Shown here in pieces: positions 9,033-18,254 of a DNA stretch of 64,000 nucleotides (positions are counted from its first letter, which is position 1; each line of letters begins with the position of its first letter). This stretch comes from Pseudomonadota bacterium (GTDB lineage: Bacteria > Desulfobacterota > Desulfobulbia > Desulfobulbales > Desulfocapsaceae): contig JAEYNP010000039.1 of assembly GCA_023412495.1 (NCBI GenBank), forward strand, positions 124,001 through 188,000, in the 5' to 3' direction. Position numbers and translations under genes: made by a program. Under the pieces are notes generated by a model that had not been told where the DNA came from, made no database searches, and saw only the letters and a list, made by a program, of their open reading frames with translations.

Positions 9033-11078
9033 TTAACCCTCGACCAGCGCCTTGAAAGCCTGCTCGTCCAGGACGGCGATATTCAGGCGGCGGGCGCGCT
9101 CGATTTTGCCGCCGGGGTTCTCCCCCGCGACTACATAGTCGGTTGTGCCGGAAACGCTCGAGGCGACCCTGCCGCCGAGGCGTTCGACAACCTGTCCGGC
9201 CTCTGTGCGGGTAAAACCATCGAGTCTGCCGGTGAAAACGAAGGTCTTGCCGGCCAGGGGCCGATCTTCGGCGACCTCCGGCCCCGTTTCCCCGACCTTC
9301 ACCCCCAGGCGCGACAAACGCGTGAGAACCTTGCGGTTGGCTGGCTCGGCAAAGAAGCGGGACACATGGCGGGCGATTTCCGGACCGATATCCGCCACCT
9401 TTTCCAGCTCGGCGGCGTCCGCGTTCTCCAGGTCCTCCAGGCGACGAAACCTTGTTGCCAGGATCGTGGCGACCCTCTGGCCCACATGGGTGATGCCAAG
9501 GGCGTAGAGAAAGCGGTCAAACGAAGGATTCTTGGCGGACTGGATGGAAGCATACAGCTGCTCCGCCGATTTTTGCGCAAAACCCTCCAGCTGCAGGATA
9601 TCCCCGACCGTGAGCTCGTAGAGGTCGGCGATATCCAGGGCGAGCCCCTTCTGCACCAGGCCGCGGGCGGTCTTTTCCCCGAGGCCCGCGATATCCAGGG
9701 CATCGCGGGCCGCATAGTGGCGCAGGCGGCCGACCTGTTGTGGCGAACAGGTGAGCCCCGCCGGGCAGAACCAGTAGGCCCCCTGTTTATAGACAGGCGA
9801 GCCGCAGGCCGGGCAGCGCTCGGGCATGGCGAAAGGCTCCCGCCGCGGCCGGTCCGGAATTTCCAGCCGTTCGGCCACCTCGGGGATGACGTCGCCCGCC
9901 CGGATCACCCGCACCGTGTCGCCGGAACGGACGTCCTTCCTGCGGACCTCGCTTTCGTTGTGCAGGGTGGCGCGGCTGACCGTGACGCCGCCGACATTCA
10001 CCGGCCGGAGCATGGCCACCGGAGTGAGCAGTCCGCTGCGGCCGACGGAGACCACGATCTCCTCGAGCATCGTGATCGATTCCTTGGGCGTGAACTTCCA
10101 GGCCAGGGCCCAGCGGGGGCTGCGGTGACGGGTGCCGAGGAGGCTGCGCTGCGACAGATCGTCCAGTTTGACCACCACCCCGTCGATCTCGAAGGGCAGG
10201 TCGTCCCGATTTTCCAGCAGTTCCCGGTGGTAACCGACCATCTCCTCGATGTTCTCGACCCTGCGGTTGAAGGGCGAAGTCTTCAGGCCCCAGATGGACA
10301 GCTGCCCGAGCAGCTGCCAGTGGGAGGAAAAGCCGAGACTGTTTGTTTCCTGGACGTCGTAGAAGACGATCTCCAGGGGCTTGCCGGCAACCATCCGCGG
10401 ATCGAGCTGGCGCATCATTCCGGCGGCCGCATTGCGCGGGTTGGCCAAGGGTTCTTCCCCGTTCTGCACGCGGATCCGGTTCAATTTCTGAAAACCAGCC
10501 CTGGTCATGAACACCTCGCCCCGCACGGCCAGCAGCTCCGGCGCATCCCCGCGCAACTGAAGGGGAAGGCTGCCGATGGTCTTCAGGTTGTGGGAGATGT
10601 CTTCGCCCACCAACCCGTTGCCGCGGGTGGCGCCGTGAGAGAAGCGGCCGCCGCGATAGATTATCTCGACGGAGAAGCCGTCGATCTTGGGCTCGATTAC
10701 GAAACTGCCAGGCCGGCCGGTGTTCTGACGGACAGAGGAAAGGAAATTTTCGACCTCGCTCCGTTCCATTACCGCCTGGAGGCTCAGCATGGGCGAGACA
10801 TGTTCGATCTTGTTCAGCCTGCCCACCGGTTCGACGCCGACCCGCTGTGTGGGGGAATCCGGGGCGAGCAGGGCGGGAAAAGCCTCTTCGATCCGCTGCA
10901 GACGGGCGAACAGCCGGTCGTACAGTTCATCGGAAATGGCGGGGTGATTCTTGATATAGTACAGATAATCGTGGTGGGAGATGGCCTCGCGCAGGGCTCG
11001 GGCCTCTTCGGCGGCCTCGGCCTCGCCCAGTGCAGTCAGAGGCTTGAAATCCACCGTCTGCGGTTTCTTGAAGTCCAT
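9033..11078 (-). CDS. ligA: NAD-dependent DNA ligase
   Basis: A full-length 681-residue NAD-dependent ligase that seals nicks in replication and repair. The N-terminal Ia domain (HHDYLYY, residues 35-41) is followed by the adenylation motif EPKIDGF with Lys131 as the AMP-accepting residue, the GNGLVGEDISHN motif, an OB fold, a four-cysteine zinc finger (CPACGSPV ... CPAGLTC), helix-hairpin-helix repeats (LEGFAQKSAEQL, DIGPEIARHV) and a C-terminal BRCT domain starting LAGKTFVFTGRL. It lies 37 bases downstream of polX on the same strand, so the two are probably cotranscribed. Confidence 0.97.
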   Translation of the reverse strand: MDFKKPQTVDFKPLTALGEAEAAEEARALREAISHHDYLYYIKNHPAISDELYDRLFARLQRIEEAFPALLAPDSPTQRVGVEPVGRLNKIEHVSPMLSLQAVMERSEVENFLSSVRQNTGRPGSFVIEPKIDGFSVEIIYRGGRFSHGATRGNGLVGEDISHNLKTIGSLPLQLRGDAPELLAVRGEVFMTRAGFQKLNRIRVQNGEEPLANPRNAAAGMMRQLDPRMVAGKPLEIVFYDVQETNSLGFSSHWQLLGQLSIWGLKTSPFNRRVENIEEMVGYHRELLENRDDLPFEIDGVVVKLDDLSQRSLLGTRHRSPRWALAWKFTPKESITMLEEIVVSVGRSGLLTPVAMLRPVNVGGVTVSRATLHNESEVRRKDVRSGDTVRVIRAGDVIPEVAERLEIPDRPRREPFAMPERCPACGSPVYKQGAYWFCPAGLTCSPQQVGRLRHYAARDALDIAGLGEKTARGLVQKGLALDIADLYELTVGDILQLEGFAQKSAEQLYASIQSAKNPSFDRFLYALGITHVGQRVATILATRFRRLEDLENADAAELEKVADIGPEIARHVSRFFAEPANRKVLTRLSRLGVKVGETGPEVAEDRPLAGKTFVFTGRLDGFTRTEAGQVVERLGGRVASSVSGTTDYVVAGENPGGKIERARRLNIAVLDEQAFKALVEG

Positions 11079-11115
11079 GTCAAGGCTGGCCTGTCAGAGG
11101 TTTTTTGAGAAACAT

Positions 11116-12846
11116 TTATTTCGTCCGCAGGCGGAAGAACTCCCGCAGCCGGGGTAGATCATAGGTGTTGACCACGTCTTCCGGCTCGAGCCAGCCGCGG
11201 CGGGCCTGATCGACGCCAAAACGCATGAAGCCGAACTCCATGGTGTTGTGGGCGTCCGAGGAAATGGCCAATTTCACCCCCAGCTCCTTGGCCATCCGGC
11301 AGTGGATATCGTGCAGGTCGAGCCGGTCCGGCTGGGCATTCACTTCCATGACACAGCCGGTATCGCGGGCCGCTTGAAGAATCCGCTGCATATCCACATC
11401 AAATGGCCGCCGCTTGCCGATCAGTCTCCCGGTCGGGTGGCCTATGACGGTGCACAGGGGGTTGTCCATGGCCCGGAGGATGCGTTCCGTCTGCCGATCG
11501 CCGGTCAGGTTGTGATAGTAGTGGATCGAGCAGATGCGAAAGTCGAGCCTGGCGAGGATTTCGTCCGGCAGATCCAGGCTACCGTCCTCCAGAATGTCCA
11601 CCTCGATCCCCTTCAGCAGGAGGAACTCTCCCCCGAAGGTCTCGTTCAGCCGGTCGATCCGCTCGATATGGGCTGCCAGCGCCGCCTCGTCCATGCCGAA
11701 GGCCATGGTCACCCGCTTGGAGTGCTCGGTGATGCCCAGGTAGCGATAGCCCCGGCCACGGGCGGCCTCGGCCATGTCAGCCAGCGATGCTCTGCCGTCG
11801 GTGGCGTCGGTGTGGGCATGCAGGTCGCCGCGAATCGCGGCAAGCTCGATCAGGCGAGGCAGCCGGCCTTCCTCGGCGGCTTCCAGTTCACCGTTGTTTT
11901 CCCGGAGTTCCGGCTCGATGTAAGGGAGATCAACCTGGGCGTAGACCTCCTCCTCGGTGGCCCCGGCAATCCGCCGTTCGGCCTCGAAGACCCCGTATTC
12001 GTTGATCTTCAGCTGTTTGCGCACGGCCCGCGAGCGGACAGCCACGTTATGGGCCTTGGAGCCGGTGAAGTAGTGGAGCGCCGCGCCGTAGCTTTCCGGC
12101 GGGACTGCCCGCATATCCACCTGGAGACCGGAGCGGAGGATCACCGTCGATCGTGTCGGACCGTGGGAGACTACCTTCTTTATGCCCTCGTAGGCGACGA
12201 AATGGGCCATCAAGGCTTCAGCATCGTCGCAGGTGGCGAGGATGTCCAGGTCCCCGACGGTCTCCTTTCGCCTTCGAAAGCTGCCGGCGATGGTGACCTG
12301 TCCGACGCCCGGTACCCTGCGCAGGTAGACCAGGAGGTCGTCCGCCCGCTGCTCCGCCTCGAACAGCTTGAAACGCTCTTCCTGTCCGGACCAGCCGTCC
12401 AGGGCCTCCAGGATGGCCTGTTCGGTCTTTTCGCCGAACCTGAAGAGGTCCCGGATTTTCCCGGCCTGGGCGGCGGCCTTCAGGTCCTCGATGTTGCAGA
12501 CCCCCAGGGCCTGCTGCAGGGCCTTCACCCGCTTGGGCCCGAGGCCAGGGATCTTCAGGAGCAGGGAGAGGGCGGGCGGAGTCTTTTGCTCCAGCTCGAC
12601 CAGTTGGGGAAGCGACCCGGTCTCGACAATCTGCCGGATCTTGCCGGCCAGGTCCTTGCCGATGCCGGACAGATCTGTCAGCGGCTCGCCCTCTGCCAGC
12701 ATCGCCGCCACCGGGTGGGACAGGTCGGCCACGGTCCTGGCGGCGTTGCGGTAGGCCCTGACCCGGAAAGGATTTTCCCCCTCGATCTCCAGCAGGTCGG
12801 CGATGCGATTGAAGATATCGGCAATATCGGCATTCGGCATGACCAT
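11116..12846 (-). CDS. polX: DNA polymerase X family with PHP domain
   Basis: A 576-residue bacterial family X polymerase/3'-5' exonuclease for gap filling in base excision repair. The N-terminal 8-kDa-like region (NADIADIFNRIADLLEIEGE) and helix-hairpin-helix (KIPGLGPKRVKALQ) are followed by the nucleotidyltransferase core, where GSFRRRKETVGDLDILAT carries the paired catalytic aspartates, and by a C-terminal PHP domain (RGDLHAHTDATDG, ITEHSKR, EVNAQPDRLDL) whose histidines bind metals. Length fits the family. GGAGG five bases upstream supports the ATG at 12846. Pairing with ligA suggests a repair operon. Confidence 0.95.
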   Translation of the reverse strand: MVMPNADIADIFNRIADLLEIEGENPFRVRAYRNAARTVADLSHPVAAMLAEGEPLTDLSGIGKDLAGKIRQIVETGSLPQLVELEQKTPPALSLLLKIPGLGPKRVKALQQALGVCNIEDLKAAAQAGKIRDLFRFGEKTEQAILEALDGWSGQEERFKLFEAEQRADDLLVYLRRVPGVGQVTIAGSFRRRKETVGDLDILATCDDAEALMAHFVAYEGIKKVVSHGPTRSTVILRSGLQVDMRAVPPESYGAALHYFTGSKAHNVAVRSRAVRKQLKINEYGVFEAERRIAGATEEEVYAQVDLPYIEPELRENNGELEAAEEGRLPRLIELAAIRGDLHAHTDATDGRASLADMAEAARGRGYRYLGITEHSKRVTMAFGMDEAALAAHIERIDRLNETFGGEFLLLKGIEVDILEDGSLDLPDEILARLDFRICSIHYYHNLTGDRQTERILRAMDNPLCTVIGHPTGRLIGKRRPFDVDMQRILQAARDTGCVMEVNAQPDRLDLHDIHCRMAKELGVKLAISSDAHNTMEFGFMRFGVDQARRGWLEPEDVVNTYDLPRLREFFRLRTK

Positions 12847-13024
12847 GGCGCCCTCCAGTGAATTTTTTCTATTATCAGTTTAGGCACTTCTTCGAGCTGT
12901 CGCAAATGTTTCCCGGCACGCTTTGAAACAGTTCTTTTGCGGACCGAAAAGTTTTATTTCGACAAGAGAAGGTTCACCCATTACTTTTCGGGGAATTGAT
13001 ACGGCCGATACCCGCCGCCGGATG

Positions 13025-13084
13025 CAGGGGCGAATCTTGTGTTCGCCCGTTTTCCCAAGGGCGATCACAAGGATCGCCCCTACA
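13025..13084. repeat. Palindromic intergenic repeat, family R1
   Basis: Two arms, 13025-13048 (GGGGCGAATCTTGTGTTCGC core) and 13059-13084 (GGGCGATCACAAGGATCGCC core), are inverted around a short loop. Related copies occur at 39740-39824, 52392-52466 and 56593-56662. It lies just upstream of the DMT exporter start. Confidence 0.8.
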
Positions 13085-13111
13085 CGCACATCTCGTATTC
13101 ATCTATTAATC

Positions 13112-14017
13112 ATGGCCCTTCCCGACCTGCTCCTCGCCCTGCTCGCCAACTTTGCCTGGGGCTTCAACTTCATTGCCGGGAAAATCGGTGCCGACAGGTT
13201 CCAGCCGCTCTTTTTCACCAGCATCCGCTTCGCCTTCCTGCTGTTCCTGATGCTGCCCTGGCTGAGGCCGGCGCCGGGCTATACCTGGCCACTGCTGCGG
13301 GTGGCCTTCCTGCTCGGGGTGGTCCATTTCGGCATGGTTTTCATCGGCCTCCACGCAGGGGGCAATATCGCCTCGATTGCCATCACCACCCAGCTCTATG
13401 TGCCGTTTTCGGCCGTCCTGGCGGCGGTTGTCCTGCGCGAGCGCATCTCGGCGATGAAGATAACGGCCATTGTTCTCGCCCTCTCCGGGGTCATGGTGAT
13501 CGGCTTCGACCCGGTGGTCTTCAACCATCTCGACGCCATCCTCTGGGTGGCGGGCGCCGCATTCGTCATGGCCGTCTCCACCATCCTCATGCGGCAGTGC
13601 CCCAATCTCGGGGTGTTCCGCCTGCAGGCCTGGATCGCCCTGGTGGCCTGCCCTTCCCTGCTGCTCCTCTCCCTCGTTTTTGAATCGGGCCAGTGGCAGG
13701 CCGTCCGCGAAGCCCGGGTGATCGATTTCTGGGCGCCGCTCTACTCCGCGGTCGGGGCCTCGGTGGTTGGCCACGGCATCCTCTACTACCTCCTCGGGCG
13801 CTATCCGGTTTCGACCGTCACGCCGCTGCTGCTGCTCGCCCCGATCCTGGCCTCGATCTTCGGGGTGCTGTTCTTCCATGATATCATCGGCTGGAAGCTG
13901 GTGGTTGGCGGCGCCATGACCTTGCTCGGCATCCTGATGGTGTCGATTTCGCCGGAGCAGTTGAAGAAGCTGTGGCGACAGAGACGGCGCAGGCGGGAAA
14001 AAAGGAATGAGAAATGA
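13112..14017 (+). CDS. EamA/DMT family transporter
   Basis: A 301-residue integral membrane protein with about ten hydrophobic segments in two similar halves, as in EamA-type drug/metabolite exporters. The first half starts LLLALLANFAWGFNFIAGKIG with the usual WG and N residues of helix 1; the second ends PLLLLAPILASIFGVLFFHD and VVGGAMTLLGILMVS. The ATG at 13112 is chosen because the frame upstream crosses a repeat and is not membrane-like. The positively charged tail RRRRREKR is cytoplasmic by the positive-inside rule. The substrate cannot be told; amino acids are common in the family. Confidence 0.88.
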   Translation: MALPDLLLALLANFAWGFNFIAGKIGADRFQPLFFTSIRFAFLLFLMLPWLRPAPGYTWPLLRVAFLLGVVHFGMVFIGLHAGGNIASIAITTQLYVPFSAVLAAVVLRERISAMKITAIVLALSGVMVIGFDPVVFNHLDAILWVAGAAFVMAVSTILMRQCPNLGVFRLQAWIALVACPSLLLLSLVFESGQWQAVREARVIDFWAPLYSAVGASVVGHGILYYLLGRYPVSTVTPLLLLAPILASIFGVLFFHDIIGWKLVVGGAMTLLGILMVSISPEQLKKLWRQRRRRREKRNEK

Positions 14018-14156
14018 GGACTGAGGACTGAGGGATGAGGGATGAGAAACAGAGGCGAAAAGCTTTTCCCTCTAAAGAAACTGCGTGTCCGTTTCACCCA
14101 TTCGGGTGCGCTCGCGCATGGCAACTCAGTCCTCATTACTCAGTCCTCAGCACTGC
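14008..14156. repeat. Low-complexity GAGGACTGAG inverted repeat pair
   Basis: Tandem copies of a GAGGACTGAG unit at about 14008-14045 are answered by the reverse complement (CTCAGTCCTC) twice at about 14128-14156. The pair lies between the convergent DMT and GNAT genes, overlapping the DMT 3' end, and could form a long hairpin. Confidence 0.7.
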
Positions 14157-14185
14157 GGAGGCCCGCGAGGTCTCCCCGGACGGCT

Positions 14186-15025
14186 TCAGCCCAGCTCAAA
14201 GCTGGTGATGCCGTAGATGTTATTCAGCGGCAGCTCGGGGACGGCCCCACGATAGATGCGGCCCGTCTCGAAGACCCTGGTCATGCCGAGACCCTCCACC
14301 AATTCCATCGCCGCTCCGTTGCAGACTGGGATATCGAGAAAAACCGGCTGCCCGGCGGCGAGTCCGGAGAGCGCCGTGAACAGTTCGCGCGCGGTCTTCA
14401 GGTCATCGGCAAAGAGCGGGGCGATCTTGAAGCCCCTGGCGCAGGGGCGGATCACCCCGTAGCCCGTGATGCGGCCGTTCTCCAGGGCCACCCGCCCGAA
14501 CGTGCCCGGCCGGCTGATCCAGCTCCGCAGGAAGGCGGAGCGGGGCGCGGGGAAATGGCGGCCGTCATAGCGTTCCAACTCGGCGAAATGCACCGCGGAA
14601 AGATCGGGCAGCACGGAAGGCAGCTCCTTGCCGGTGGACTCATAGCGGGCATTGCGGTGGTCGAGCCGGAAACCGAGCTGGGCGTACTTCTCCAGCATCC
14701 CGACGACACCGTCGCCGCCGATGGTCCTGTCGCCCAGGTACTCGAGGGCCAGGTCCCAGAGCCTCATACCGATGCCCCTGTTGCGCAGCTCCTTCTTCAC
14801 GATATAAAAACCCATGAAACCGAAGCTTTCGTCATAGGCCACGGCCGAAATGCAGCCTACCGGCTCGCCGTTCCGCTCCGCCAGGAAAAAGCCCTTCGGA
14901 TCGGCGGCAAAAAAGGCCTCGGCGTCATGCAGCCCTGGATTCCATCCCTCCTCGGCCGCCCAGGCCACGGCAATATCGACATCCTTCCTGTTCATTCGCC
15001 GAAAGGTGGTTTCCTCGGTGTCCAT
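14186..15025 (-). CDS. GNAT family N-acetyltransferase, two-domain
   Basis: A 279-residue acetyltransferase with an N-terminal GNAT domain (residues about 5-130) containing the acetyl-CoA loop KKELRNRGIGMRLWDLALEYL and preceding strand FGFMGFYIV. The C-terminal half (SAFLRSWISRPGTFGRVALENGRITGYGVIRPC) resembles the second acetyltransferase-like domain found in YitH-type GNAT proteins. The acceptor is unknown. It converges on the DMT gene and has no operon partner on its strand. Confidence 0.85.
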   Translation of the reverse strand: MDTEETTFRRMNRKDVDIAVAWAAEEGWNPGLHDAEAFFAADPKGFFLAERNGEPVGCISAVAYDESFGFMGFYIVKKELRNRGIGMRLWDLALEYLGDRTIGGDGVVGMLEKYAQLGFRLDHRNARYESTGKELPSVLPDLSAVHFAELERYDGRHFPAPRSAFLRSWISRPGTFGRVALENGRITGYGVIRPCARGFKIAPLFADDLKTARELFTALSGLAAGQPVFLDIPVCNGAAMELVEGLGMTRVFETGRIYRGAVPELPLNNIYGITSFELG

Positions 15026-15394
15026 GTGTCACACCCCCCGTTTTGCTCAATTCATGATCGGTGACGTTCATGCCGTCCGCAAGCTGAAACGCGGCATCTG
15101 AAAGGCCTTTATGAGGGTGAGGTAATCACTCTTTCGAGCTTTGTCCCGGTCGAGCTTTCACTTCATGCGCAATGCCGCAGGACAGAGTTGGCCGGGGGCC
15201 GGTACCTGGGCCCGCAGCGGGGATAAGCCGAAAAGGCGGACGGCCGCTGAAAAAAATGCGGTTCTGCCTGCACTGTTGAGCTGCAATTGGTGGAAAGAGG
15301 GGAATTATCATCGGCCCTGGCAGCAGCGGCAGCCGATGAGGTCCCGATAGGCTGCGGGTGACCGGCGCCCGGAGACGAGGAACACAATCGGTGA
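15026..15394. other. Intergenic region without recognised gene
   Basis: This 369-base region lies between the methyltransferase stop and the GNAT start. It contains a small hairpin near 15310-15345 (CATCGGC pairing with GCCGATG) and several GC-rich short palindromes, but no reading frame with credible codon use and no known riboswitch consensus that I can identify. Confidence 0.5.
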
Positions 15395-16369
15395 TCAAGA
15401 TTTCTTTCGGCCTACGAGAAGTGTTGCACAGGCGAGTTCGAAATTGACGTCCTCGGAAAGCTCGGTAACGAAACCCTTGTCGATATACTCGAACGGATGT
15501 TTGATGAGATCGGCGACTTTCATTTTCATGAATTTCTTCTTTTCCTTCTCGGGGAGGCTCTTGGTCCACTGACGGAGCATCCAGGAAAGCGACCAGACAG
15601 GTCCGGTTCCGCTATTCAGAAACTGCCTGTCGATTTCGATCTCGTTTTCGAAAAGAACCTTCAGGCCACTGCTGGTCATGTTGAAATAGTGGTGAGGATA
15701 CCCATGGACGGGTTGCAGGAAGGCGGCACAAACGGCTAGGGTACCTCCAGGTTTTAGAACCCTGCTCATCTCGGCGGCGGCCTCGAACGGCAACTTGACA
15801 TGTTCGAGGACAGCGAAGGAAAATACCCCATCAAAGGAATTATCGGCAAACGGCAGGTCCTCTGCGAATCCTATGACATCGGTCGTAGCATAGGGGACGA
15901 TTTCATAGTTAACAACATTTTCGTAGTAGACAGGCCTGAATCCTGCCCCGCAGTCGAGTATCAAGCCATCGGGGTACTGGTCGATAATCTTGAGCGGCGT
16001 TTCATCGTAATAAAAGGAAGAAACATTTTCGGTCTCGGCAAAACCGTACTCCTCTTTTCTTTCAATCCCGGTATAATCGAACACATAGTTGTCGCTCATC
16101 TCGATCCGGACATCTTTTTTCAAAATCTCTCTGATCTTTTCGGCCTTCCGCTTGCGGATGTCGATAATCTGAGGCTCGAAATCGTCCCGCAGTTTTCTCT
16201 GCGAGCGCTTTTCTTTCATACCGTGTTTGAGAAAGTGCGTGTAACCGCTTTTGACCTCGCCCTTCTGGACCGCCTCCCTTACATCCTGATTGTGTTTCAG
16301 ATACCTCTCTTCATCGAAATTATCCTTTGTAGCTACCTCTAATACATCAACGGTGTTGATTATTCTCAT
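15395..16369 (-). CDS. SAM-dependent methyltransferase with N-terminal NPDV-type repeat domain
   Basis: A 324-residue class I methyltransferase. The SAM-binding loop is LILDCGAGFRPV; LPFADNSFDGVFSFAVLEHV and MSRVLKPGGTLAV are the usual motifs of the Methyltransf_11 family. The first 60 residues (FDEERYLKHNQDVREAV, YTHFLKHGMKEKR) form a small domain otherwise seen next to glycosyltransferases and FkbM methylases in surface-polysaccharide clusters. Base composition is lower in GC than its neighbours, and it has no operon partner, which suggests transfer. A role in glycan or cell-surface modification is inference. Confidence 0.82.
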   Translation of the reverse strand: MRIINTVDVLEVATKDNFDEERYLKHNQDVREAVQKGEVKSGYTHFLKHGMKEKRSQRKLRDDFEPQIIDIRKRKAEKIREILKKDVRIEMSDNYVFDYTGIERKEEYGFAETENVSSFYYDETPLKIIDQYPDGLILDCGAGFRPVYYENVVNYEIVPYATTDVIGFAEDLPFADNSFDGVFSFAVLEHVKLPFEAAAEMSRVLKPGGTLAVCAAFLQPVHGYPHHYFNMTSSGLKVLFENEIEIDRQFLNSGTGPVWSLSWMLRQWTKSLPEKEKKKFMKMKVADLIKHPFEYIDKGFVTELSEDVNFELACATLLVGRKKS

Positions 16370-16693
16370 AGTGACCTGCCAGGAGTAAGGGATTGAGGAG
16401 AGTTATTCCTTCGTAGCTGGAGCTGCGCATGTACACGAAAAATGGCGTAGTCCTAATCGATTACCCGCAAGGGCGCAACAGTTTTCTCTTCCTCGGCCGA
16501 GCGGCATTTCGAGGTCTTGTGCCGCTACCGGGGAGCGGGGAAATCACCCGGCTTCTCCTGTAGATTTTGTGTTGCCAAAAGGTGGGGAACGCTTTAGCCT
16601 GGAGGCATGACTGAATGCGCAGGGCGAAAGGTTTCGGTGATTTCTACCGATTCCGCCCTTTCACTTCCTTTTTCCTGACTCGAGGAAATCTTT
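16370..16693. other. Leader/intergenic region upstream of the GcvR-like gene
   Basis: The region between the divergent methyltransferase and ACT-protein genes holds a clear stem-loop at 16621-16659, in which AGGGCG pairs with CGCCCT and an inner GG.TTCGGT segment pairs with ACCGA.TCC. It lies 35 bases before the ATG at 16694, so it would be in the mRNA leader. I do not see a glycine riboswitch consensus. Confidence 0.5.
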
Positions 16694-17224
16694 ATGAGCA
16701 TGACTATCGTTTTCACCTTGACCGGCCCAGACAGGATCGGCATCGTCGAGGAGGTCACCAGCAGCTTGCTGGAGATCGGAGGCAATATCCAGGCCAGCCG
16801 GATGGCCCGACTGGGAGGCGAATTCGCCGTGATCATGCTGGTCACCCTGCCGGTCGCGACCCGCGAGGCGCTGGACCGGACGGTTGGCGACCTCGCCCGG
16901 CGCGGCTACAAGGTCACCGCCACCCAAACCGAGGCCAAAGAGGCCGATCCCCGCCAGGGCTGGCTGCCCTATCATATCGATGTGGGCGGGGCCGACCACG
17001 AGGGCATTGTCAACCGCATCGCCCACACCCTTTCTCAGCATGGCATCAACATCGAGACCGTCGATACCGATACGACCCACGCCCCGATCAGCGGCATCCT
17101 GCTCTTCTCCATGCGCGCCCGGATCCTCGTCCCCCCTCACCTGGACGAAGGCACCTGGAAGCTGGGCCTCGCAAACGTGGCACAGGAAGAGCACGTCGAT
17201 ATCGATATCGAACCGGCCCAGTAA
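16694..17224 (+). CDS. GcvR-like double ACT domain protein
   Basis: A 176-residue protein with two ACT domains (about 3-80 and 90-170): TGPDRIGIVEEVTSSLLEIGGNI in the first and GADHEGIVNRIAHTLSQHGINIE in the second. This arrangement is that of GcvR, the glycine cleavage repressor partner in Enterobacteria, and of related amino-acid-sensing proteins. GAGGAAATCTTT precedes the ATG. It lies close to the gcv operon, which starts at 25.2 kb on the other strand, so a regulatory link is plausible; no GcvA gene is seen here to act as its partner. Confidence 0.85.
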   Translation: MSMTIVFTLTGPDRIGIVEEVTSSLLEIGGNIQASRMARLGGEFAVIMLVTLPVATREALDRTVGDLARRGYKVTATQTEAKEADPRQGWLPYHIDVGGADHEGIVNRIAHTLSQHGINIETVDTDTTHAPISGILLFSMRARILVPPHLDEGTWKLGLANVAQEEHVDIDIEPAQ

Positions 17225-17348
17225 ACCAGAAAAATCAAGACCTGGGCCGATGCCCCCGGCTGATGATTATGCCCTTGCAGGAATGCTTCTAGTGTGCATA
17301 TCTCTGTGGGGGGAGATAAGTTGAAGGGGAGTATGGGCGTGTTTCTCT

Positions 17349-17420
17349 CATGCGAATGACGCCCGTAACCCAAGAAACTGTCACCCCCTCTCGCTACAGA
17401 GGGGATAAGTACCTTCAGCT
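17349..17420 (-). repeat. Partial relic of repeat family R2
   Basis: ATGACGCCCGTAACCC, a CCCCTCT..AGAGGGG hairpin and AAGTACCTTCA occur in the same order as in the better copies at 26688-26832 (same orientation) and, inverted, at 62418-62599. Confidence 0.65.
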
Positions 17421-17459
17421 CCAGTACTGGCTAGCAACCGCTCAGTCAGAGGGCGTTAA

Positions 17460-18254
17460 CTACCTCTTGCGGCCGCTGCCCTCGTCGGGGACGATTTCAT
17501 CGGCCGGGGATACAGTCTTGCCCTCTTTGATCGCCTCTATGGTCGAACCCGGCCCGCTGTCCACCTCGGCATCCTCCGCCCCGGGATCCTCGGTCTCGAC
17601 GTCCAGGCCGGGCGTCCGGTCCTCCCTCTGCCAGGCGTTGCGGTCGATTTTGATCATGTCCTCGACCTCAGTGAAGCCGAGCACATCGTAGATGATCTGC
17701 TGCAGGTGGCTGTGCTGGCGTTTGTCCGGCAGCAGTCCCTCCAGCAGGAGCGCTCCGTCCCGGCAGGTTATCCTCAGCTCGTCGTCGGCCACCTTACCGT
17801 CCGAGCGCACGGCGTCCATCACGGCCTCTTCCACCTCCTCGTCCGACATTCCCTCGAATTCCTCCGGCAGTTCGGCGGAGTTGATCATCTCGGCCTCGAT
17901 CCGCCCCCTCGGGCCCCGATCCTCCTCGGTCGCGCATCCGATGCACATCGTGGTCCACGGCATGGCCTCGAGCCTCTTAAGCGAGATGCGGCCGCCGCAG
18001 ACCTCGCAGACATCGTAGATATTGGATTCCAGTCGACCGAGAGCACGATCTATGGACTCGAGCTGTTGCTTGTCCATTTCATCCAGCCGGTCGAGATAGG
18101 GAACCAGAGACTCCTTGGTGGCCGTTTCCTCGAATTCGATTTCCCGTTCATTGATGCTGCGCCAACTCTGGTCGATGTTTTTCAGCTTTTCCAGGCAATG
18201 AAAGCGCTGGGCCCTGAGCCGGGCTGCAAATTTCTGTCTCTTCTCGTTATTCAT
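17460..18254 (-). CDS. DksA/TraR zinc-finger protein fused to a BON domain
   Basis: The preferred start is the ATG at 18254, preceded by GGAGGTAAAT, giving 264 residues. Residues about 5-70 form a DksA-like coiled coil (RLRAQRFHCLEKLKNIDQSW), followed by a four-cysteine zinc finger (CEVCGGRI, CIGCATEEDR). A BON-like domain follows (DDELRITCRDGALLLEGLLP, IIYDVLGFTEVEDMIKI), and the tail is acidic and probably disordered. DksA/TraR proteins bind RNA polymerase; BON domains usually bind phospholipid or act in the periplasm, so this combination in a cytoplasmic protein is unusual. It lies downstream of lipA on the same strand after a structured spacer. Confidence 0.78.
   Translation of the reverse strand: MNNEKRQKFAARLRAQRFHCLEKLKNIDQSWRSINEREIEFEETATKESLVPYLDRLDEMDKQQLESIDRALGRLESNIYDVCEVCGGRISLKRLEAMPWTTMCIGCATEEDRGPRGRIEAEMINSAELPEEFEGMSDEEVEEAVMDAVRSDGKVADDELRITCRDGALLLEGLLPDKRQHSHLQQIIYDVLGFTEVEDMIKIDRNAWQREDRTPGLDVETEDPGAEDAEVDSGPGSTIEAIKEGKTVSPADEIVPDEGSGRKR

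Noticed and set aside
9366..11108. A 580-codon plus-strand open frame opposite ligA
   Set aside because: It is an antisense shadow of a high-GC gene. The minus strand encodes a full ligase with all motifs, while the plus frame has no recognisable domains.
11248..12861. A 537-codon plus-strand frame opposite polX
   Set aside because: Antisense shadow for the same reason; PolX and PHP motifs are clear on the minus strand.
15126..15569. Minus-strand frame joining the methyltransferase 3' end with the spacer
   Set aside because: Overlaps the true methyltransferase frame and its codon use is atypical.
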